From the NCBI GenBank assembly GCA_902785785.1, contig CADAAA010000003.1:124001-188000 (forward strand): 64,000 nucleotides of DNA, read 5' to 3'. Shown here one piece after another: positions 9,001 to 19,338 of the stretch; the stretch's first letter is position 1, and each line of letters starts with the position of its first letter. A program made the translations under genes and the position numbers. This stretch comes from an uncultured Bacteroidia bacterium (GTDB lineage Bacteria > Bacteroidota > Bacteroidia > Bacteroidales > UBA932). A model generated the notes under the pieces. It was not told where the DNA came from. It made no database searches and saw only the letters and a list, made by a program, of their open reading frames with translations.

Positions 9001-9096
9001 AAGGAGGTCAAGTGGAGTGACCCTGAGGTCAGCGGCAACTACCTCAGCTATCCTCAGCAGCGCGTTCTTAACCTTGGAGCAAGAATCCAGTTCTAA
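6058..9096 (+). CDS. SusC-like TonB-dependent outer-membrane transporter
   Basis: 1012-residue TonB-dependent importer of oligosaccharides. A signal peptide ends at QSAFAQ (about residue 23). Next comes a carboxypeptidase-regulatory-like domain (ITGVVTDENNEPLVGVAVLL), a TonB-box-like LQETVVVGYG, the plug (SLEGRLPGLIV, IHIRGFSTFG, LYIIDGVERDG, SITVLKDASAAIYGARAANG) and a beta-barrel ending in the aromatic NLGARIQF. The partner SusD follows after 15 bp. Two adjacent ATGs (6058 and 6061) are possible starts. It imports what the surface lipoproteins bind and trim. Confidence 0.95.
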   Translation: MMKKHLLFVLAFFLIVCQSAFAQQRTITGVVTDENNEPLVGVAVLLQGSVSVGTITELDGTYSISVPSSGAVLQFSSLGYLSQTVPVGQSNNINVSLALDNMQLQETVVVGYGVHKKETLTGSIVTVKGDELTKSPSPNLGSSLEGRLPGLIVNQRSGEPGRDDPSIHIRGFSTFGTTTPLYIIDGVERDGMTRLNPDDIESITVLKDASAAIYGARAANGVILITTKKGQEGKTSFSVDFSTSFSSPTKIPKMLDAVTYSEVYNEGDWDRKGRPANYNPAIALSDIEKYRNGSDPVLYPNTDWVKETLRPYALQTRTSVQASGGTKNVRYLLSFGARTQGPGFYHQLEEYNQYTFRTNVEVDFSDYFTVGANISAILSNETHSHVSTHDNFVNILMADPRLIAVYPNGLIAPGRLGENPLLLDTRGYNKTWRSPIYSTFTATYKIPWVEGLRVDASFNYDISTSKNKVWSIPYFYHEYNVNTGEYDYKQGTGQSTVTLTDTYNYGTNMLYNYRITYDRYFGDHRVALMVGQEQQINQSSSAMARRQNFISTAIEEINVGSTAAEDKDNSGSSSKTARNNYFGRFNYEYASKYLLELLFRYDGSYKFPKDKRYGFFPAASFGWRISEEPFIKNNAPWINQLKLRASLGQTGNDAVSAYQYMQNYSFGGNFIFGTSTSAGIQPGTMPNPNITWERSTKYDLGLETTLWNGLLGAEITVFKEKRNNILTARNLSIPSTFGFSSLPNENIGKIENHGYEIVLSHRNRVGDVAYNVSANMSYAKNTIIFMDETPNVEEYQNRTGHPIGAGLYYKADGIFHTQEELDSYPHHSRTHVGDPKIIDLNNDGKINSNDRFRFDYDATPRYVFGLNFGVNYKNFDLSMLIQGQAGAYNYDDEYVKLGASDYSNSTVHRSINRWTVDNPNGTMPRADCYQPGSSTFFLHNASFVRLKNIEFGYTIPKSVMSRIGFNSCRFYVSGFNVLTWAKEVKWSDPEVSGNYLSYPQQRVLNLGARIQF

Positions 9097-9111
9097 TTAA
9101 AAGCTAACGAT

Positions 9112-10809
9112 ATGAAAAAGATATTTGCAATCATCCTTACAGTACTGGCAATATCCGCTTGTAGTGACAAGATACTGGATATCAAACCTACCAACAGCAT
9201 TTCCGATGCTGCCGTATGGTCGGATCCCAGTTTGATCAGGGCCTACCATACCGCTCTCTTCAATGCCATCCCCCACGGCTTCAAAATCGATATGCAGTGC
9301 AAGACCACTGATGAGATCGTCACCGTCAACTCCGGCAGCTCCCCGGTGATCGCACTCGCAACCCTTACTCCTGACAACGTCGGCAACCTTTCCACCACTC
9401 AGTGGCATGGCGGATGCAACCTCAACTATTGGAACCAGGCATACCAGTACCTCCGCAGGATCAATTTCTTCCTGGAGCAGATGGAAACGACCGAAGTCTC
9501 CATGCAGGACAAGGATAAGCTCGTCGCCGAGGCCAGGTTCCTCCGCGCCTTCATCTATTTCTATCTGATCGAGCGCTACGGAGACGTTCCTCTAGTGACC
9601 CAGTCCTACGAGCTTGGTTCGGACAATACATTCACCAGCACTCCGTTCGATGAGATCGTGGCTTTCATAGACAAGGAACTGGCTGCCATCATGCCTTTGC
9701 TCCCTGATTATTACGCCACGAACGATGCCAATTTCGGCCATCCCACCAAGGCTGTCTGCCAGGCTCTCCTGAGCAGGATGTACCTCTATGCCGCATCCCC
9801 CCTGTTCAACACTTCGAACGACAAGTCGAAATGGAACAAGGCTTATGAGGCATCCAAGAAGTTCATCGATACCTACACCCAGTACTCTCTCTATCCTGAC
9901 TACGAGAAGTTGTTCAACCAGGCCAGCGGTACTCCGAACAGTGAGATCATCTTCGCCCAAAACTTCACCTCGACCAGCAGCCACCAGTACCCGATCAACA
10001 CGATCGGCCGCCGCTACGGTGGATATGGCGGATGGTGGGGAAGTTCCGGTGTCTCCAAGGAGCTCCTCGACGACTATGACATGATCAACGGCGAGCCTGC
10101 TTTCATCTGGAACAACGGTGTCAAGACCATCAACCCTGCTTCCGGCTACGATCCCCAGCACCCTTATGACAACAGGGATCCCCGTATGGATATGTGTATC
10201 CTCCACGACGGTTCGCAGTTCCACGGTGTCACTTTTGAAATGTGGGTGTCTTCCGATGGTACCAGCTGGGGATATGACAACGTCCACCAGAGTAGTGACA
10301 ACCCTGCCAGCAACCAGCAGATGAGGAAGTTCATGCCGCCGGATGAGATTCCTCTTACTTGGCAGGAGAAGTATGTCATGCCTTGGATCCACTTCCGTCT
10401 GGCTGAGATTTACCTCAACTTCGCAGAAGCTGCATTCGAGACCGGCAAGGAAGCCGAGTGCCGCGAGTACATCAACAAGATCCGCGCCCGCGTCGGAATG
10501 CCCGGCCTGCCGGCATCCGTCACCGGTGAAGCCCTCAGGGCCCGCCTCTACAACGAGCGCCGCATCGAGCTTGTGTTCGAAGAGCACAGGTACTTCGACC
10601 TCCGCCGCTGGATGATCGCCTCCGAGGTGCTCAACCGCCCTGGACACGGTATCAAGATCACCCTGGACAAGGCAACCGGCGTAAAGACTTACGAAGACGA
10701 GTTGCTCCTCGACAGGAAGTTCAACGATTCGATGTACCTGCTTCCTATCGCAACGGACGAACTCCTGAAGAACAACGGTACTCTGCAGCAGACCAGAACC
10801 TGGAGATAA
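9112..10809 (+). CDS. SusD-like surface glycan-binding lipoprotein
   Basis: 565-residue partner of the upstream SusC. The signal peptide ends in the lipobox ISAC (Cys17). SusD/RagB features include [15 protein letters not shown] near the N-terminus, a TPR-like segment [26 protein letters not shown], and the C-terminal [29 protein letters not shown] and [12 protein letters not shown]. It should sit on the outer leaflet of the outer membrane and cap the SusC barrel. A strong hairpin follows the stop. Confidence 0.95.
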   Translation: MKKIFAIILTVLAISACSDKILDIKPTNSISDAAVWSDPSLIRAYHTALFNAIPHGFKIDMQCKTTDEIVTVNSGSSPVIALATLTPDNVGNLSTTQWHGGCNLNYWNQAYQYLRRINFFLEQMETTEVSMQDKDKLVAEARFLRAFIYFYLIERYGDVPLVTQSYELGSDNTFTSTPFDEIVAFIDKELAAIMPLLPDYYATNDANFGHPTKAVCQALLSRMYLYAASPLFNTSNDKSKWNKAYEASKKFIDTYTQYSLYPDYEKLFNQASGTPNSEIIFAQNFTSTSSHQYPINTIGRRYGGYGGWWGSSGVSKELLDDYDMINGEPAFIWNNGVKTINPASGYDPQHPYDNRDPRMDMCILHDGSQFHGVTFEMWVSSDGTSWGYDNVHQSSDNPASNQQMRKFMPPDEIPLTWQEKYVMPWIHFRLAEIYLNFAEAAFETGKEAECREYINKIRARVGMPGLPASVTGEALRARLYNERRIELVFEEHRYFDLRRWMIASEVLNRPGHGIKITLDKATGVKTYEDELLLDRKFNDSMYLLPIATDELLKNNGTLQQTRTWR

Positions 10810-10814
10810 TTTCT

Positions 10815-10858
10815 TATATTTGTGCTGTGGCTGGGTATCCAACCACAGCACAATTTTT
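10815..10858 (+). terminator. Hairpin terminator/attenuator between susD and GH95
   Basis: A perfect 10-bp stem TGTGCTGTGG / CCACAGCACA (10821-10852) is followed by ATTTTT, an intrinsic terminator inside the operon. TATATTTG, a -7 box match, overlaps its 5' edge at 10815-10822. The site could lower enzyme expression relative to SusC/SusD, or separate the units with an internal promoter. Confidence 0.65.
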
Positions 10859-10867
10859 AATACAGCT

Positions 10868-13213
10868 ATGAAAAGAGCAGCTTACATTCTCGGCGCGGTA
10901 CTCTGTATGTGCGCCCTCTCCTGCAACGGACAGACCGAGGCAGGAGTAAACGAAGTCTTATGGTACGATGCGCCGGCCGGCGTCTGGCTGGAAGCACTGC
11001 CCCTGGGCAACTCCAACATGGGAGCCATGGTATATGGCGGTGTCCAGAAAGAGGAGATCCAGCTCAACGAAGAGACATTCTGGAGCGGCGGTCCCCATAA
11101 CAACAACAGCCCCCGCTCGCTCGCCCGCCTGGACGAAGTGAGGCAGCTGATCTTCGACGGAAAGGAGGCTGAAGCCAAGACCATCATCGACCAGGATTTC
11201 GTCGTCGGGCCGCACGGAATGAGGTTCCTCAATGCCGGAAGCCTGTTCATCGAGTTCGAGGGAGTGGGCGAGGCTGAGAACTACCACCGTCAGCTCGACC
11301 TGTCCAATGCCGTCAACACCACCACGTACACCTCCAACGGTGTCAACTATACGAGGACGGCATTCGCCTCGCTGCCTGAGAAGGTAGTCGTAGTCCGCCT
11401 CACCGAGGACAAGAAGACTTCGTTCTCGCTGTCATACAACGCGCGCCTGCCGTTCGAGGCCAAGGCCAACGGCAACGACCTGGTAGCGGTCGTGCAGGGC
11501 GACTCGATGGAAGGCATCGACGCCAAGCTCGCCGCTGAGATCGTGATCAGGGTCAAATCCAACGGCTCGGTCACGGCAGCGGGTGACAAGATCAATGTAA
11601 GCGACGCGACCGAGACCATGCTGCTCATCTCCGCAGCCACCAATTTCGTCAACTACCACGACGTCAGCGGCAACGCTTCCGCCAAGAACGCCGAAAGGCT
11701 TGCCGCGGCGGAGAAGATGTCCTACAAGCAGCTTCTCAAGCGCAGCGTCGATGCATACAAGGACCAGTACGACAGGGTGGACCTCGATCTTCCCGCAGGA
11801 GCCAACGCATCCCTTCCTACCAGCCAGCGTCTCGACTCGTTCACCGGCAGCGACGACATGGGAATGGTTGAGCTGATGTTCAACTACGGCCGCTACCTGC
11901 TCATCAGCAGCTCGCAGCCAGGCGGACAGGCCGCCAACCTCCAGGGCGTCTGGAACCAGGAGCACATGGCCCCTTGGGACAGCAAGTATACCATCAACAT
12001 CAACGCTGAGATGAACTACTGGCCCGCAGAGGTCTGCGGCCTTACGGAGACTACCGAGCCGCTGTTCTCGATGATCAAGGATCTCAGCGAGACAGGAGCC
12101 ATCACAGCCCGCGAGATGTACGGATGCGGCGGCTGGATGGCGCATCACAATACCGACATCTGGAGGATCGCCGGTCCTGTGGACGCTGCCGACTGGGGTA
12201 TGTATCCCAACGGCGGCGCATGGCTCGCCACGCACCTTTGGGAGCATTATCTGTTCACGAAGGACAAGGCTTTCCTGAAAGAGTGGTATCCGGTGATCAA
12301 GGGCGCCGCCGACTTCTACCTTGACTACATGCAGGTCGATCCCAACAACGGCTACCTCGTGGTCGTTCCTTCCGTCAGCCCCGAGCACGGCGGCGTCGGC
12401 AAGGCCAATCCGCTCACTGCCGGCTGTACGATGGACAACCAGATCGTAGTCGATATCATGACCGCGGCCAAGACTGCCGCCTCCGAGCTCGGCATCGACG
12501 AGGCTTACCAGAAGACCCTCGCCGAGACTATGGCCAAGCTCCCGCCCATGAAGGTCGGCCAGTACGGCCAGCTCCAGGAGTGGATCGAGGACATGGATGA
12601 TCCCAAGGACGAGCACAGGCACATCTCGCACCTCTACGGCCTCTATCCTTCAAATCAGATCAATCCCGACACGCCCGAACTGTTCAACGCCGCCAGGGTC
12701 ACCCTCATCCAGCGCGGCGATCAGGCCACCGGCTGGAGCCTCGGCTGGAAGACCAACTTCTGGGCCCGCATGCTGGACGGCAACCATGCCTTCCTCATCC
12801 TCAGCAACATGTTCACGCTTATCGACCCGAACGTCGGCTTCGGCCGTCCCAGGATGGCTCCGGGCGGCCAGCGTCCCAAGATGGGAAGGACCTATCCCAA
12901 CCTCTTCGACGCTCATCCTCCGTTCCAGATCGACGGCAACTTCGGAGCTACCGCCGGTGTGGCGGAGATGCTCCTCCAGAGCCAGAACGGCTATGTCCAC
13001 CTACTCCCCGCACTGCCTGACGCATGGCCTACCGGAAGCGTCAAGGGCTTCCGCGCCCGCGGCGGATTCATCGTGGACATGACATGGGACGGCGGCAAGC
13101 TTGTCAAGGCCAGCGTCAAGTCCCAGGTCGGCGGCCCCCTGAAGGTCAGGGTCGGCGACAATTACTATGACTTTGACACCAAGGCCGGCGAGACCGTCAA
13201 GATCTCCCTTTAG
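10868..13213 (+). CDS. GH95 alpha-L-fucosidase lipoprotein
   Basis: 782-residue enzyme expected to release terminal alpha-1,2-L-fucose, or L-galactose, from side chains. I start at MKRAAYILG, which begins a lipoprotein signal (CALSC, Cys19), not at the frame's earlier Met. GH95 hallmarks: [54 protein letters not shown] (Asn377, Asn379), SVSPEHG (Glu506) and FQIDGNFG (Asp689). Their spacing matches the Asn/Asn/Glu/Asp set of the bifidobacterial AfcA. It lies between SusD and the GH2 gene. Fucosidase is the usual activity; L-galactosidase activity is also known in the family. Confidence 0.93.
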   Translation: MKRAAYILGAVLCMCALSCNGQTEAGVNEVLWYDAPAGVWLEALPLGNSNMGAMVYGGVQKEEIQLNEETFWSGGPHNNNSPRSLARLDEVRQLIFDGKEAEAKTIIDQDFVVGPHGMRFLNAGSLFIEFEGVGEAENYHRQLDLSNAVNTTTYTSNGVNYTRTAFASLPEKVVVVRLTEDKKTSFSLSYNARLPFEAKANGNDLVAVVQGDSMEGIDAKLAAEIVIRVKSNGSVTAAGDKINVSDATETMLLISAATNFVNYHDVSGNASAKNAERLAAAEKMSYKQLLKRSVDAYKDQYDRVDLDLPAGANASLPTSQRLDSFTGSDDMGMVELMFNYGRYLLISSSQPGGQAANLQGVWNQEHMAPWDSKYTININAEMNYWPAEVCGLTETTEPLFSMIKDLSETGAITAREMYGCGGWMAHHNTDIWRIAGPVDAADWGMYPNGGAWLATHLWEHYLFTKDKAFLKEWYPVIKGAADFYLDYMQVDPNNGYLVVVPSVSPEHGGVGKANPLTAGCTMDNQIVVDIMTAAKTAASELGIDEAYQKTLAETMAKLPPMKVGQYGQLQEWIEDMDDPKDEHRHISHLYGLYPSNQINPDTPELFNAARVTLIQRGDQATGWSLGWKTNFWARMLDGNHAFLILSNMFTLIDPNVGFGRPRMAPGGQRPKMGRTYPNLFDAHPPFQIDGNFGATAGVAEMLLQSQNGYVHLLPALPDAWPTGSVKGFRARGGFIVDMTWDGGKLVKASVKSQVGGPLKVRVGDNYYDFDTKAGETVKISL

Positions 13214-13235
13214 ACTATAGAAACAACCCAGCATT

Positions 13236-16200
13236 ATGCGCAGAATCATTCTACCCCTTGCCTTGTGCCTTATCGCCCTCCAGGCGCCTGCACAGGACAA
13301 ACCCTTCCTTGAGGACCTGCCGTACTATATGGAGAACCTCGCGGTGTTCGAGCTGAACCAGGAGCCCGGAAGGGCCTTCCATATCCCCGCCCACAACGTT
13401 TCCCTGGACGGAAAATGGCGTTTCCAGTACTTTGAGTCGCCTTATGACGTTCCGAAGGACTTCTTCAATCCGTCGTTCAACGACAGGAAGTGGTCCTGGA
13501 TCGAGGTGCCGTCCAACTGGGAGATGCAGGGCTTCGGACAGGCGCTGTTCCGCAACGTCAGCGCCCCCTTCGCGGTGACCATGCCCGAGTCCCTCCTGGA
13601 GCGGTACCGCAAAATATTGGATGACCCCAATGCGAGTGAGCAGCAGAAACGCATGGCGCGGTTCCGCGCCGGGGGCGGCCCGGTCAATCCTTTCGCCGCG
13701 CAGATCCCCAATGTCCCGATGGACTTCAACCCCACGGGAGCCTACCGTACCACCTTCAACCTCCCTTCTTCCTGGAAGGGCGAGCAGGTCTTCCTGCGTT
13801 TCGAGAAGGTCGCGTCAGGCTCCTTCGTATGGGTCAACGGCAAGCAGGTAGGATACAATGAAGGTGCACAGGAGCCCTCCGAGTACAATATCACCAAGTA
13901 TGTCAAGCCCGGCAAGAACACCGTGGCCGTGATGGTGGTGAAGTACTGCGACGGCTATTACCTGGAAGGACAGGACTACTGGCGTCTGGCCGGTATCTTC
14001 GATGACGTCACTGTCTTCGCTACGCCCCAGGTCCGCATCCGCGACTGGCAGGTGATCACGGATTTCGACGCGTCGTATACCGACTCCGACCTCAGCCTGG
14101 CGGTGGACGTCCAGGCATTCGACGCCCAGGCCTCCGGCTACTCCCTTTCCGCCGTGGTTTCCGACGGCGGAAAGGCGGTGGCTACCATGGAGCAGTCCGG
14201 GCTCAGCGTGGCTGCCGGAGGGCAGCAGAAGGTAAACTTCCGCGCCCGCGTGGCCGCGCCGAAGAAGTGGTCGTCCGAGACTCCCGACCTCTATGACCTC
14301 AAGATGACGCTCAAGGACGCCTCCGGACGCGTCGTGGACGAGGTCACCAAGCGCATAGGCTTCAAGAAGACCGAGATACGCGAAGGCGTCTTCTACCTGA
14401 ACGGCAAGCCGCTCAAGGTCAGCGCCGTCGACTCCCACATGCAGCATCCCGACCTCGGTCACGCCATGACCGAGGACGTGATCCGCAAGGATTTCGAGAT
14501 CCTCAAGCAGTTCAATTTCAACGGAGTGCGTACCTCGCACTATCCGCCGGTGAACGAGTACCTCGACCTTGCTGACGAGTACGGCATCTTCATCGTCGAC
14601 GAGACCGGTGACGAGGCTCACGCCTCCGAGTATGTCAGCGACATGCCCGAGTTCACGGAGATGTACCGCGAGCGCGTCCGCAGGATGGTCCTGCGCGACC
14701 GCAACCACGCTTGCGTGCTCTTCTGGAGCGCCGGCAACGAGAGCGGCGAGGGCAACAACATCACCGAAGTCGTGAAGGAAGGCAAGTCCTACGATCCCAC
14801 CCGCTTCTGGATGTACGGCGGCAATGCCGCCAAGCATCCCGCCGAGGATATCGTAGGCCCCCGCTATCCTTCACCGATGGAACTCGAGCTCGGCTACGGC
14901 CTCGATACCAAGGACCTGCGCCCCTCCTTCATGGATGAGTACCTGTCAGTCGCCGGAAACGGCGGCGGTGGCGTGGACGACTACTGGGATGTCATCTATG
15001 CGCATCCGAAGTCGATGGGCGGAGCCCTCTGGGACTTCGTCAGCGTCGGTCTCAACGAGCCGGTCCGCGCCCTCAAGGACAAGTCCGGCAACGACGTTCC
15101 CGCGCATATCATGGGCAAGGCAAGGCTTGTCAAGGGTCCTTACGGCAATGCCATCGACCTGAACAAGCAGGACCAGTGGGTCCAGGTGTACAGGGCTGAC
15201 GCCGTAGAGATCTCCGGCACCGGACTCACCCTCACCCTCGACCTACTGCCGAGGCACTACAACGCCAGCGGCGGATACCTCATCACCAAGGGCGAGAACC
15301 AGTTCGGCCTCAAGCAGCAGGGCACCGAGAACCTGTTGTTCTACATTGATACGGGCAGCAAGCAGACGCTGACCGCGCCGCTCCCGGCCGACTGGGAGGG
15401 CAAGTGGCACAATGTCACCGCCACCTATGACGGTGCCGCCATGCGCATCTTCATCGACGGTGCCGAGGCAGCATCCAAGCCTATGACCGGATCCATCCGC
15501 AACCTCCCTCTCTCGCTCTGCATAGGCCGCAGCGAGGAGGCCCAGGGCCAGGATACCAACGTCTATATCTGCGACGCCCTCATCGACAATGCAGGAGTGT
15601 TCGCGGAGGCTGTTTCGCCTTCTTCCCTGGATCCTTCCAAGGCCGCTCTCTGGCTCGATTTCGAGGAGGAAACCAATGAAGGAACCTTCTGGACATACGG
15701 CATCGGCGCCAGGACCTACGGATGTATCTGGCCCGACCGTACTCCCCAGCCCGAGATGTGGCAGCTCAAGAAGAGCACCCAGCCCCTGTCCTTCAAGCTC
15801 CTGAGCCCGGAGCAGGGGACCGTCGAGGTCTGGAACCGCAACCATTTCCTCAATGCTTCGTACTACAAGACTACCTGGACCCTGACCGCCGACAACGACG
15901 TCGTGGCGTCCGGTGTGATGGATCTCGACGTGGCTCCTCTGAGCCGCAAGGTCGTCAAGATCCCTCTTGTACGTCCTCAGTCCGTCCCCGGCAAGGAATA
16001 CAGGCTCAATTTCAGCTCCGTACTGGCGAAGGACGAGAAATGGGCTTCCGCAGGTCACGAAGTGTCCTGGGACCAGTTCGAGCTTTCTTCCTGGAATGTC
16101 CCGGCCGCACCTAAACCCGCTTCCGGCAAGAAGGTCAGGATGAGCAATGCCAACGGCCGTATCACCGCCGCTGGTGACGGATTTGAATACAGCTTCGACA

Positions 16201-17096
16201 CCAGGTCCGGAGCCCTCGTCTCGATTAAGGTGGGCGGCAAGGAGATGATGACCGAACCGCTCCATCTCAACCTCTGGCGCGCCCCTGTCGCCAACGAACT
16301 CGACGGCTGGAACGGCCGCAATGCCGGCAATGCCAGGGTATCCGGCTATGGCTCGATAGGACATGCCCAGGTACTTGCTTCGCACTACTATTCGGCCGGA
16401 CTGGACAAGGTCGCCTACATGCCGGTATCAGTGCAGGCGCGCGAGGCCGGTGACGACGTTGTCGTCGACGTGCGCGACCTCGCGCTGTTCGGTGCCGGCA
16501 CCGGCAGGATGATGCAACTCGACGCCTACATCAGCGGCCGCTCCTACGACGGATTCGACGAGACCTACAGCTGGAGAGTGTCCGGAGACGGCACCCTGAC
16601 GCTGCTGCACAAGGCCAATCCCCAGGGACAGATGCCGCAGTGGCTGCCGCGCCTGGGTCTCACCCTGAGCCTTGACAAGTCCCTCCGCGAGGTCGAATGG
16701 TACGGACGCGGCCCCCAGGCCTCGTATCCCGACCGCAAGACCGGCTACAGGATCGGCATCTGGAAGTCCGACATGGACGAGATGTACGAGCCTTACCTGA
16801 TCCCTCAGGATTACGGCCTCAGGACAGACAACCGCTGGGTCCGCCTGACCGACGGATCCGGAGCGGGACTGGAGTTCTCGATGGACGCTCCTTTCTCGTT
16901 CAACGCCTACGACTGCACCACTGACAACCTCACCAAGGCAGTGTACCAGTATCAGCTGGTCAGGGGAGGGGACATCACCCTCAACCTCGACTACGTCACC
17001 TCCGGCGTCGGCTGCACGGCCCGCGGCATCTTCGATGCCTACCGTGCATACCCCGCCGGCTATACCCGTACCGTAACCATACGTCCCATATTATGA
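13236..17096 (+). CDS. GH2 beta-galactosidase with inserted LamG-like domain
   Basis: 1286-residue exo-enzyme, probably beta-galactosidase. Signal peptide ends at APAQD. Order: sugar-binding jelly roll (VSLDGKWRFQYFES, VPSNWEMQGFG), an Ig-like domain, the TIM barrel (GVRTSHYPPVNEYLDLADEY), acid/base Glu502 in WSAGNESGEG, nucleophile Glu568 in SFMDEYLS, and the C-terminal LacZ-type domain (VEWYGRGPQASYPDRKTGY). Two extras stand out: an insertion of about 45 residues near 115-165, and a LamG/concanavalin-like domain at about 630-830 (GPYGNAIDLN, WHNVTATYDGAAMRIFIDG) right after the barrel. It could help bind glycan. The stop overlaps the GH31 start in ATGA. Confidence 0.92.
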   Translation: MRRIILPLALCLIALQAPAQDKPFLEDLPYYMENLAVFELNQEPGRAFHIPAHNVSLDGKWRFQYFESPYDVPKDFFNPSFNDRKWSWIEVPSNWEMQGFGQALFRNVSAPFAVTMPESLLERYRKILDDPNASEQQKRMARFRAGGGPVNPFAAQIPNVPMDFNPTGAYRTTFNLPSSWKGEQVFLRFEKVASGSFVWVNGKQVGYNEGAQEPSEYNITKYVKPGKNTVAVMVVKYCDGYYLEGQDYWRLAGIFDDVTVFATPQVRIRDWQVITDFDASYTDSDLSLAVDVQAFDAQASGYSLSAVVSDGGKAVATMEQSGLSVAAGGQQKVNFRARVAAPKKWSSETPDLYDLKMTLKDASGRVVDEVTKRIGFKKTEIREGVFYLNGKPLKVSAVDSHMQHPDLGHAMTEDVIRKDFEILKQFNFNGVRTSHYPPVNEYLDLADEYGIFIVDETGDEAHASEYVSDMPEFTEMYRERVRRMVLRDRNHACVLFWSAGNESGEGNNITEVVKEGKSYDPTRFWMYGGNAAKHPAEDIVGPRYPSPMELELGYGLDTKDLRPSFMDEYLSVAGNGGGGVDDYWDVIYAHPKSMGGALWDFVSVGLNEPVRALKDKSGNDVPAHIMGKARLVKGPYGNAIDLNKQDQWVQVYRADAVEISGTGLTLTLDLLPRHYNASGGYLITKGENQFGLKQQGTENLLFYIDTGSKQTLTAPLPADWEGKWHNVTATYDGAAMRIFIDGAEAASKPMTGSIRNLPLSLCIGRSEEAQGQDTNVYICDALIDNAGVFAEAVSPSSLDPSKAALWLDFEEETNEGTFWTYGIGARTYGCIWPDRTPQPEMWQLKKSTQPLSFKLLSPEQGTVEVWNRNHFLNASYYKTTWTLTADNDVVASGVMDLDVAPLSRKVVKIPLVRPQSVPGKEYRLNFSSVLAKDEKWASAGHEVSWDQFELSSWNVPAAPKPASGKKVRMSNANGRITAAGDGFEYSFDTRSGALVSIKVGGKEMMTEPLHLNLWRAPVANELDGWNGRNAGNARVSGYGSIGHAQVLASHYYSAGLDKVAYMPVSVQAREAGDDVVVDVRDLALFGAGTGRMMQLDAYISGRSYDGFDETYSWRVSGDGTLTLLHKANPQGQMPQWLPRLGLTLSLDKSLREVEWYGRGPQASYPDRKTGYRIGIWKSDMDEMYEPYLIPQDYGLRTDNRWVRLTDGSGAGLEFSMDAPFSFNAYDCTTDNLTKAVYQYQLVRGGDITLNLDYVTSGVGCTARGIFDAYRAYPAGYTRTVTIRPIL

Positions 17097-19327
17097 AATA
17101 CAGACATCTCATCGTAGCCCTTTGCGTCGTCGTGGCCGGATGTTCCGGCCATGGCACCAAGATCGCTACCGGACAGGGTGAACTGACCCTTATCCCGCTG
17201 AGTGACAATGCTATCCGCGTGCAGGTCAAAGGCGACCTGCAGACCCCTCAGCTCCAGGAACTCGTGTATACTGAAAAGGTCCGTGCCCCGAAGTTCAAGA
17301 CAAGCAAGACCGAGGGCGGCACGCTCTATTCCCTGAAAGGCATCTCCGTGGAGTACAGCCCCGCGCAGGACGTGCTGACGTTCTACGGCGCTGACGGGAA
17401 GGTAATACTCAAGGAGACTTCGCACAGCATCAAGGAGTCGTCCGTCTCCGGCGTGCCCTGCTATGACGTCACGCAGGCGTTCACCTCGCCCGCGGACGAG
17501 CATCTGTACGGCACCGGCCAGTTCCAGGACGGATATCTCGATATCCGCAGTCTCTCGAGGCGCCTGACCCAGGTCAACACCCAGATAGCGATCCCTATGG
17601 TCCTGTCCAGCAAGGGATACGCCCTGCTGTGGAACAACTACGGTCTGACGGAGTTCAACCCCTTGCCCAACTGCGTGGAGATGAAGCAGATACAGACCGA
17701 AGCCGACGGAAGGATGTTCAATGTCACCGGTACCCTCGGCAACAGGCGTGAGATGCGTTTCAATACCCAGTTCGAGGAGACCCTCCAGCTGCCGGAGGAC
17801 GGGATGTATTCAATCCTCCTGGATGTAGGCCAGACCATGTCCAGGAAGCAATACCTCGCCATCGACGGCGAGCCCGTGATCGATTTCACCAACTCCTGGC
17901 TGCCGCCCACCGCTTCGGTCATCGTCGAGCTCGCCGCGGGTGAGCACAAACTCGAGGTCAGCGGAATGCGCGGCGACAAGCCGAAGGTGTATTGGGGCAA
18001 GGCCCAGGACGCGACCGTCTTCCATTCGCCCGTCGCTACGGCGCTGGATTTCACGGTGTTCGCCGGAAGTGCCGACGAGTGCATCGCCTCGTACCGCAAG
18101 CTCACTGGCGAAGTCCCCAAGATGCCAGAATGGATGTTCGGATACATCCATTGCCGCGAGCGCTACAGCTCGTCGGACGAGATCCTCGAGAATGCCGCCG
18201 GATTCAAGGATCGTGGCATCCCCCTCGACGTGATCGTCCAGGACTGGCAGTGGTGGGGCAAGTACGGCTGGAACGCCCTGCGTTTCGATGAGGACCATTA
18301 TCCGGATCCCAAGGCCCTGACCGACGCCCTCCACAAGGACAATGTCCATCTCATGCTGTCGGTCTGGTCCAAGGTCGACAGGAAGAGCGAGGTCGGCAAG
18401 GCGCTGGAGAGCAACGGCTACTATATCGACGGTACGGACTGGGTTGATTTCTTCAATCCCGAAGCGGCCGACTATTATTGCAAGAATTTCCTCGACAGCC
18501 TTGGACGCTTCGGCATCGACTCATGGTGGTTCGACGCTACCGAGCCTGAGAACGACGACCTCCTGGGCAGATCCATCGGCAAGGACGGCCTTCCGGGCGA
18601 GTTCTACCGCGACGTATATCCGCTTATGGTGAATAAGACGATGTACAAGGGCCTGAAGAGCATTTCCAAGGAGGAACCGTCTATCCTGACGCGCTCCGCT
18701 TTCTCTGGCATCCAACGCTACGGCGTCGTGACCTGGTCCGGTGACGTGGGCAACGACTTCGGCACCCTGCAGAGGCAGATTGTCGGAGGCCTCGGACTTA
18801 TGTCTACCGGCCTCCCTTGGTGGACCTTCGACGCCGGCGGATTCTTCCGCCCGTCGGACCAGTACCAGAGCGAGGAGTACCAGGAGCGGATGCTCCGCTG
18901 GGTCCAGGTTGGCTGCTTCCTTCCTTTCATGCGTGTGCACGGCTACATGAGCCGCACCGAGCCGTGGAGGTACAGCGAGGCGACGCAGGAGATATTCGTC
19001 AAGTACATCAACCTCCGCAAGTCCCTGCAGCCGTATGTCATCGACTGCGCCCGCAAGGTCTCCGAGGAGGGCTATACGATGATGAGGCCGCTCGTATTCG
19101 ACTTCTGTGACGACGCCGAGGCGCTCCGTCAGGACAGCGAGTACATGTTCGGCCCGAAATACCTCGTGTGTCCTGTGCTCGAGGCCGGCGTCACGAGCTG
19201 GAGGGTGTACCTGCCCGCCAATGCCGGCGGATGGGACGACTTCTGGACCAACGAGCATTTCGAGGGAGGGAAGTACTATGACATCCCCGTCTCCCTCGAG
19301 AGCATCCCGGTTTTCGTACGTAAATAG
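17093..19327 (+). CDS. GH31 alpha-xylosidase-like lipoprotein with PA14 insertion
   Basis: 744-residue GH31 enzyme. Lipobox VVAGC (Cys17). An N-terminal GH31 beta domain leads to HLYGTGQFQDG. A PA14-like insertion at about 215-325 follows (FNTQFEETLQLPEDGMYSI, LELAAGEHKLEV-type strand). The barrel then carries VIVQDWQWWGKYGWN, nucleophile Asp481 in WWFDATEPE and acid/base Asp551 in TWSGDVGND. A PA14 insertion at this place is known from the Cellvibrio xyloglucan alpha-xylosidase, and the GH95-GH2-GH31 order matches the Fuc-Gal-Xyl side chain. Alpha-glucosidase or another GH31 activity remains possible. Confidence 0.9.
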   Translation: MKYRHLIVALCVVVAGCSGHGTKIATGQGELTLIPLSDNAIRVQVKGDLQTPQLQELVYTEKVRAPKFKTSKTEGGTLYSLKGISVEYSPAQDVLTFYGADGKVILKETSHSIKESSVSGVPCYDVTQAFTSPADEHLYGTGQFQDGYLDIRSLSRRLTQVNTQIAIPMVLSSKGYALLWNNYGLTEFNPLPNCVEMKQIQTEADGRMFNVTGTLGNRREMRFNTQFEETLQLPEDGMYSILLDVGQTMSRKQYLAIDGEPVIDFTNSWLPPTASVIVELAAGEHKLEVSGMRGDKPKVYWGKAQDATVFHSPVATALDFTVFAGSADECIASYRKLTGEVPKMPEWMFGYIHCRERYSSSDEILENAAGFKDRGIPLDVIVQDWQWWGKYGWNALRFDEDHYPDPKALTDALHKDNVHLMLSVWSKVDRKSEVGKALESNGYYIDGTDWVDFFNPEAADYYCKNFLDSLGRFGIDSWWFDATEPENDDLLGRSIGKDGLPGEFYRDVYPLMVNKTMYKGLKSISKEEPSILTRSAFSGIQRYGVVTWSGDVGNDFGTLQRQIVGGLGLMSTGLPWWTFDAGGFFRPSDQYQSEEYQERMLRWVQVGCFLPFMRVHGYMSRTEPWRYSEATQEIFVKYINLRKSLQPYVIDCARKVSEEGYTMMRPLVFDFCDDAEALRQDSEYMFGPKYLVCPVLEAGVTSWRVYLPANAGGWDDFWTNEHFEGGKYYDIPVSLESIPVFVRK

Positions 19328-19338
19328 AGAATCAGACA

